In this document: positions 62,337-64,000 of the stretch, piece by piece | How positions within the stretch are numbered: the first letter of the stretch is position 1 | Layout of the letters: the number at the start of each line of letters is the position of its first letter | Assembly (NCBI RefSeq): GCF_007992835.1 | Contig: NZ_BKBA01000003.1 | Span: forward strand, 620,001 to 684,000 | Direction of reading: 5' to 3' | From: Knoellia locipacati | GTDB taxonomy: Bacteria; Actinomycetota; Actinomycetes; Actinomycetales; Dermatophilaceae | DNA length: 64,000 nucleotides | Notes under the pieces: generated by a model | Databases searched by the model: none | Seen by the model: only the letters and a program-made list of their open reading frames with translations | Told to the model about the DNA's origin: nothing | Position numbers and translations under genes: made by a program

Positions 62337-63026
62337 TCACGCGTCGAGGTGGTCCCGGACGGCCGTGACGTATGCCGTGGGCTCCCCCGCGTGGACCTCG
62401 TGACCCACCGCGATCGTCACGAGGGTGCCGTTTGCGACGGTGTCGACGAGGGCCCTGACGGTGTCCTGCGGGACGAAGCTCGACGGGCCGCCACCGATGG
62501 CGAGGACGGGCACGGCGAGCGCCCGGAGCACGTCGGGCCAGTCGGCGGCAGGGCTGTCGATCTCGGGACGCACCTGCTCGACGACCCCCCAATCGAAGGC
62601 GAGCTCACCGCGTGGCCGGTTCGGCGTGTTCGGGCGGCGCTGCCGGGGCAGCCCGACGTCCTCGAGCACGAGCCGGCGCACGAGCGGGGAGGCGAGCGCG
62701 ACCCGGCAGGCGACCAGCCCCCCGAGGGAGTGCCCGACGAGGTCGAGGTGACCCGCCTCGCCGACGAGCTGCGGGAGCAGGGCGAGCACGTCGTGTGCCA
62801 TGAGCTCGATCGAGTAGGTGCCGGGCCAGGCGCTGGCCCCGTGACCGCGCAGGTCCACGGCATACACGGTCCGGTCGCGCGAGAGGTCGGCTGCGACGAC
62901 GTCCCAGTCCGCCGCCGTGAGACCGGTGCCCGGGAGGAGGACCACGGGTGGGTGACGCGGGGCCTCGGGCTCCCACACGGCCACGGCGAGGTCGACCCCG
63001 TCGCAGTCGTGCGTCTCGGTCCGCAT
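62337..63026 (-). CDS. Alpha/beta hydrolase
   Basis: 229 residues. LLPGTGLTAADWD gives the oxyanion hole, Ser100 in VGHSLGG the nucleophile, DLRGHGAS the usual turn, and GHEVHAG near the end the catalytic His. Substrate unknown; related to small lactonase/esterase-type hydrolases. The two octamers in it encode AYV and VYAVD with TAT and TAC choices. CAGACT lies 6 bases ahead of the ATG, a poor -10 in the leaderless register. Confidence 0.88.
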   Translation of the reverse strand: MRTETHDCDGVDLAVAVWEPEAPRHPPVVLLPGTGLTAADWDVVAADLSRDRTVYAVDLRGHGASAWPGTYSIELMAHDVLALLPQLVGEAGHLDLVGHSLGGLVACRVALASPLVRRLVLEDVGLPRQRRPNTPNRPRGELAFDWGVVEQVRPEIDSPAADWPDVLRALAVPVLAIGGGPSSFVPQDTVRALVDTVANGTLVTIAVGHEVHAGEPTAYVTAVRDHLDA

Positions 63027-63205
63027 GGCGCCAGTCTGCGCTCCCGAGGCGGCCGTGCGGGCACGCGGCGGAAAGTTACGGTCGTTCACCATCTGGGCGG
63101 AAGTTATTGACGGAGGCCCCGGATCCGTGTAGACCTCATCGACAACCGCGCCATCGCGTGGTTCGCGGGGGCGATGCTCCGCGCAGGCCAGAGGATCGAG
63201 GACCG
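63027..63205. other. Divergent intergenic region before the ABC binding protein
   Basis: 179 bases with a direct repeat GGCGGAAAGTTA (63067-63078) and GGCGGAAGTTA (63096-63106), and a -35-like TTGACG (63107-63112) 17 bases from TAGACC. Control region of the ABC gene is likely. Confidence 0.4.
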
Positions 63206-64000
63206 ATGTTCCACACGAACCATCGCGGCCGGGGGCTCCGAACCATGCTCGCCGGACTGCTCATCACGTTGCTGGCCTGCGCCACCACGCTCTTCGCCGG
63301 CACCGGCGCGCACGCCGAGACCAAGGACGAGAAGACCCTGACGATCGCCGTCAGCCAGGAGGTCGACTCGCTCAGCCCGTTCCTCGCGGTGCGCCGCCTC
63401 ACGACGGCCCTGGGGCGGCTGTCCTACGACTTCCTCACGAACTACGACCCCAAGACCGGCAAGACGATCCCCGCGCTCGCCGAGTCGTGGACGACGTCCC
63501 CGGACGGTCTCACCTGGACCTACAAGATCCGCGACACGAAGTGGACCGACGGGACGCCCATCACCGCCGAGGACGCGCGGTGGACCTTCGACACGATGAT
63601 GAAGGACGAGGCCGCGGCGACCGCCAACGGCAACTTCGTCGAGAACTTCGAGAGCGTCAGCGCCCCCGACCCGCGCACGCTCGAGGTCAAGCTCAAGGCC
63701 CCCCAGGCGACGATGCTCGCCCTCGACGTGCCAATCCTGCCCAAGCACAAGTGGGAGAAGGCCGGTGACTTCGCGAAGTTCAACAACGACAAGGAGTTCC
63801 CGATCGTCGGCAGCGGCCCGTGGGTCATCAGCGCCTACGAGGTCAACCAGTCGATCACCCTGACGCCCAACAAGGACTTCTGGCGGGGCGCCCCCAAGTT
63901 CGACAAGCTCGTCTTCCGCTACATCGACGACAGCGACGCCCAGGTCGAGGCGCTCAAGGCCGGCGAGGTCGACTTCGTCTCGGGTCTCACGCCGGCGCAG
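63206..64000 (+). CDS. Peptide-type ABC transporter substrate-binding protein (partial)
   Basis: 265 codons visible; the gene runs off the window. A signal peptide (1-37, cut after AHA) leads to an SBP_bac_5 domain: TLTIAVSQEVDSLSPFLAVRRLTTALGRLSYDFLTNYDPKTGKTIPALAESW and DGLTWTYKIRDTKWTDGTPITAEDARWTFDTMM, the DppA/OppA hallmark. There is no lipobox Cys right at the cleavage site, so it may be freely exported or anchored otherwise. Purine-rich RBS GAGGATCGAGGA precedes the ATG. Permease and ATPase genes probably follow. Confidence 0.93.
   Translation, partial: MFHTNHRGRGLRTMLAGLLITLLACATTLFAGTGAHAETKDEKTLTIAVSQEVDSLSPFLAVRRLTTALGRLSYDFLTNYDPKTGKTIPALAESWTTSPDGLTWTYKIRDTKWTDGTPITAEDARWTFDTMMKDEAAATANGNFVENFESVSAPDPRTLEVKLKAPQATMLALDVPILPKHKWEKAGDFAKFNNDKEFPIVGSGPWVISAYEVNQSITLTPNKDFWRGAPKFDKLVFRYIDDSDAQVEALKAGEVDFVSGLTPAQ

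Noticed and set aside
63027-63205. Riboswitch upstream of the peptide-type binding protein
   Set aside because: Only a short direct repeat is visible; no recognizable aptamer.

Overview
The window is a 64 kb piece of a high-GC Gram-positive chromosome. Codons end almost always in G or C, many genes start with GTG, and stop/start overlaps of 1 to 4 bases are everywhere. The gene content (HspR with HAIR operators, LprG with a P55-type exporter, LCP protein, DUF222-HNH protein, lipobox proteins) is actinobacterial. A member of the Micrococcales, possibly Intrasporangiaceae, is my inference; no rRNA or tRNA gene is present to test it. No prophage, insertion sequence or CRISPR array was seen.

Layout. 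1-8878: a complete respiratory nitrate reductase operon on the minus strand (narK, a cysteine-containing HTH regulator, narG, narH, narJ, narI). 9039-10797: DedA membrane protein and a NYN/LOTUS-type protein. 10822-16234: a minus-strand run of MFS exporter, two-part ABC exporter and NarL-type two-component system, with a divergent ArsR regulator and a doubled operator. 16245-22556: two SDR oxidoreductases, a DUF222-HNH protein, FHA protein, LemA, pyrE and a beta-propeller lipoprotein. 22696-26939: Ser-rich exported protein, sensor kinase, response regulator, xth and a hydrolase. 26923-34483: exported S51 peptidase, ECF sigma factor with a membrane partner, SodC-like protein, membrane protein, lprG with its MFS partner, and an exported propeller protein. 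34592-39611: clpB, LCP protein and an SGNH hydrolase, with a divergent second SGNH hydrolase up to 40641.

40585-52300 is a sugar-acid and sugar block: a D-galactonate (De Ley-Doudoroff) operon with its own ABC importer, gluconokinase and divergent GntR regulator, followed by a ChvE/MmsAB monosaccharide importer. 52438-56788 is the dnaK-grpE-dnaJ-hspR heat-shock operon with HAIR sites, plus a small RraB-like gene; a strong HAIR also precedes clpB. 57043-62254 holds a lipoprotein, a quinone-oxidoreductase-like enzyme with a MarR regulator, three overlapping exported-protein genes and a polytopic membrane protein. The window ends in a hydrolase and the start of a peptide-type ABC binding protein.

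The most unusual signal is not a gene. The 8-mer GTATGCCG (reverse CGGCATAC) occurs 44 times by hand count, in both orientations, inside genes and between them, where base composition alone predicts about two. It forces rare AT-containing codons inside genes, forms a perfect 17-bp inverted pair in one intergenic gap, and supplies the -10 element of at least four leaderless promoters. Its density and behaviour resemble the DNA uptake sequences of Neisseria and Pasteurellaceae, but its function here is unknown.
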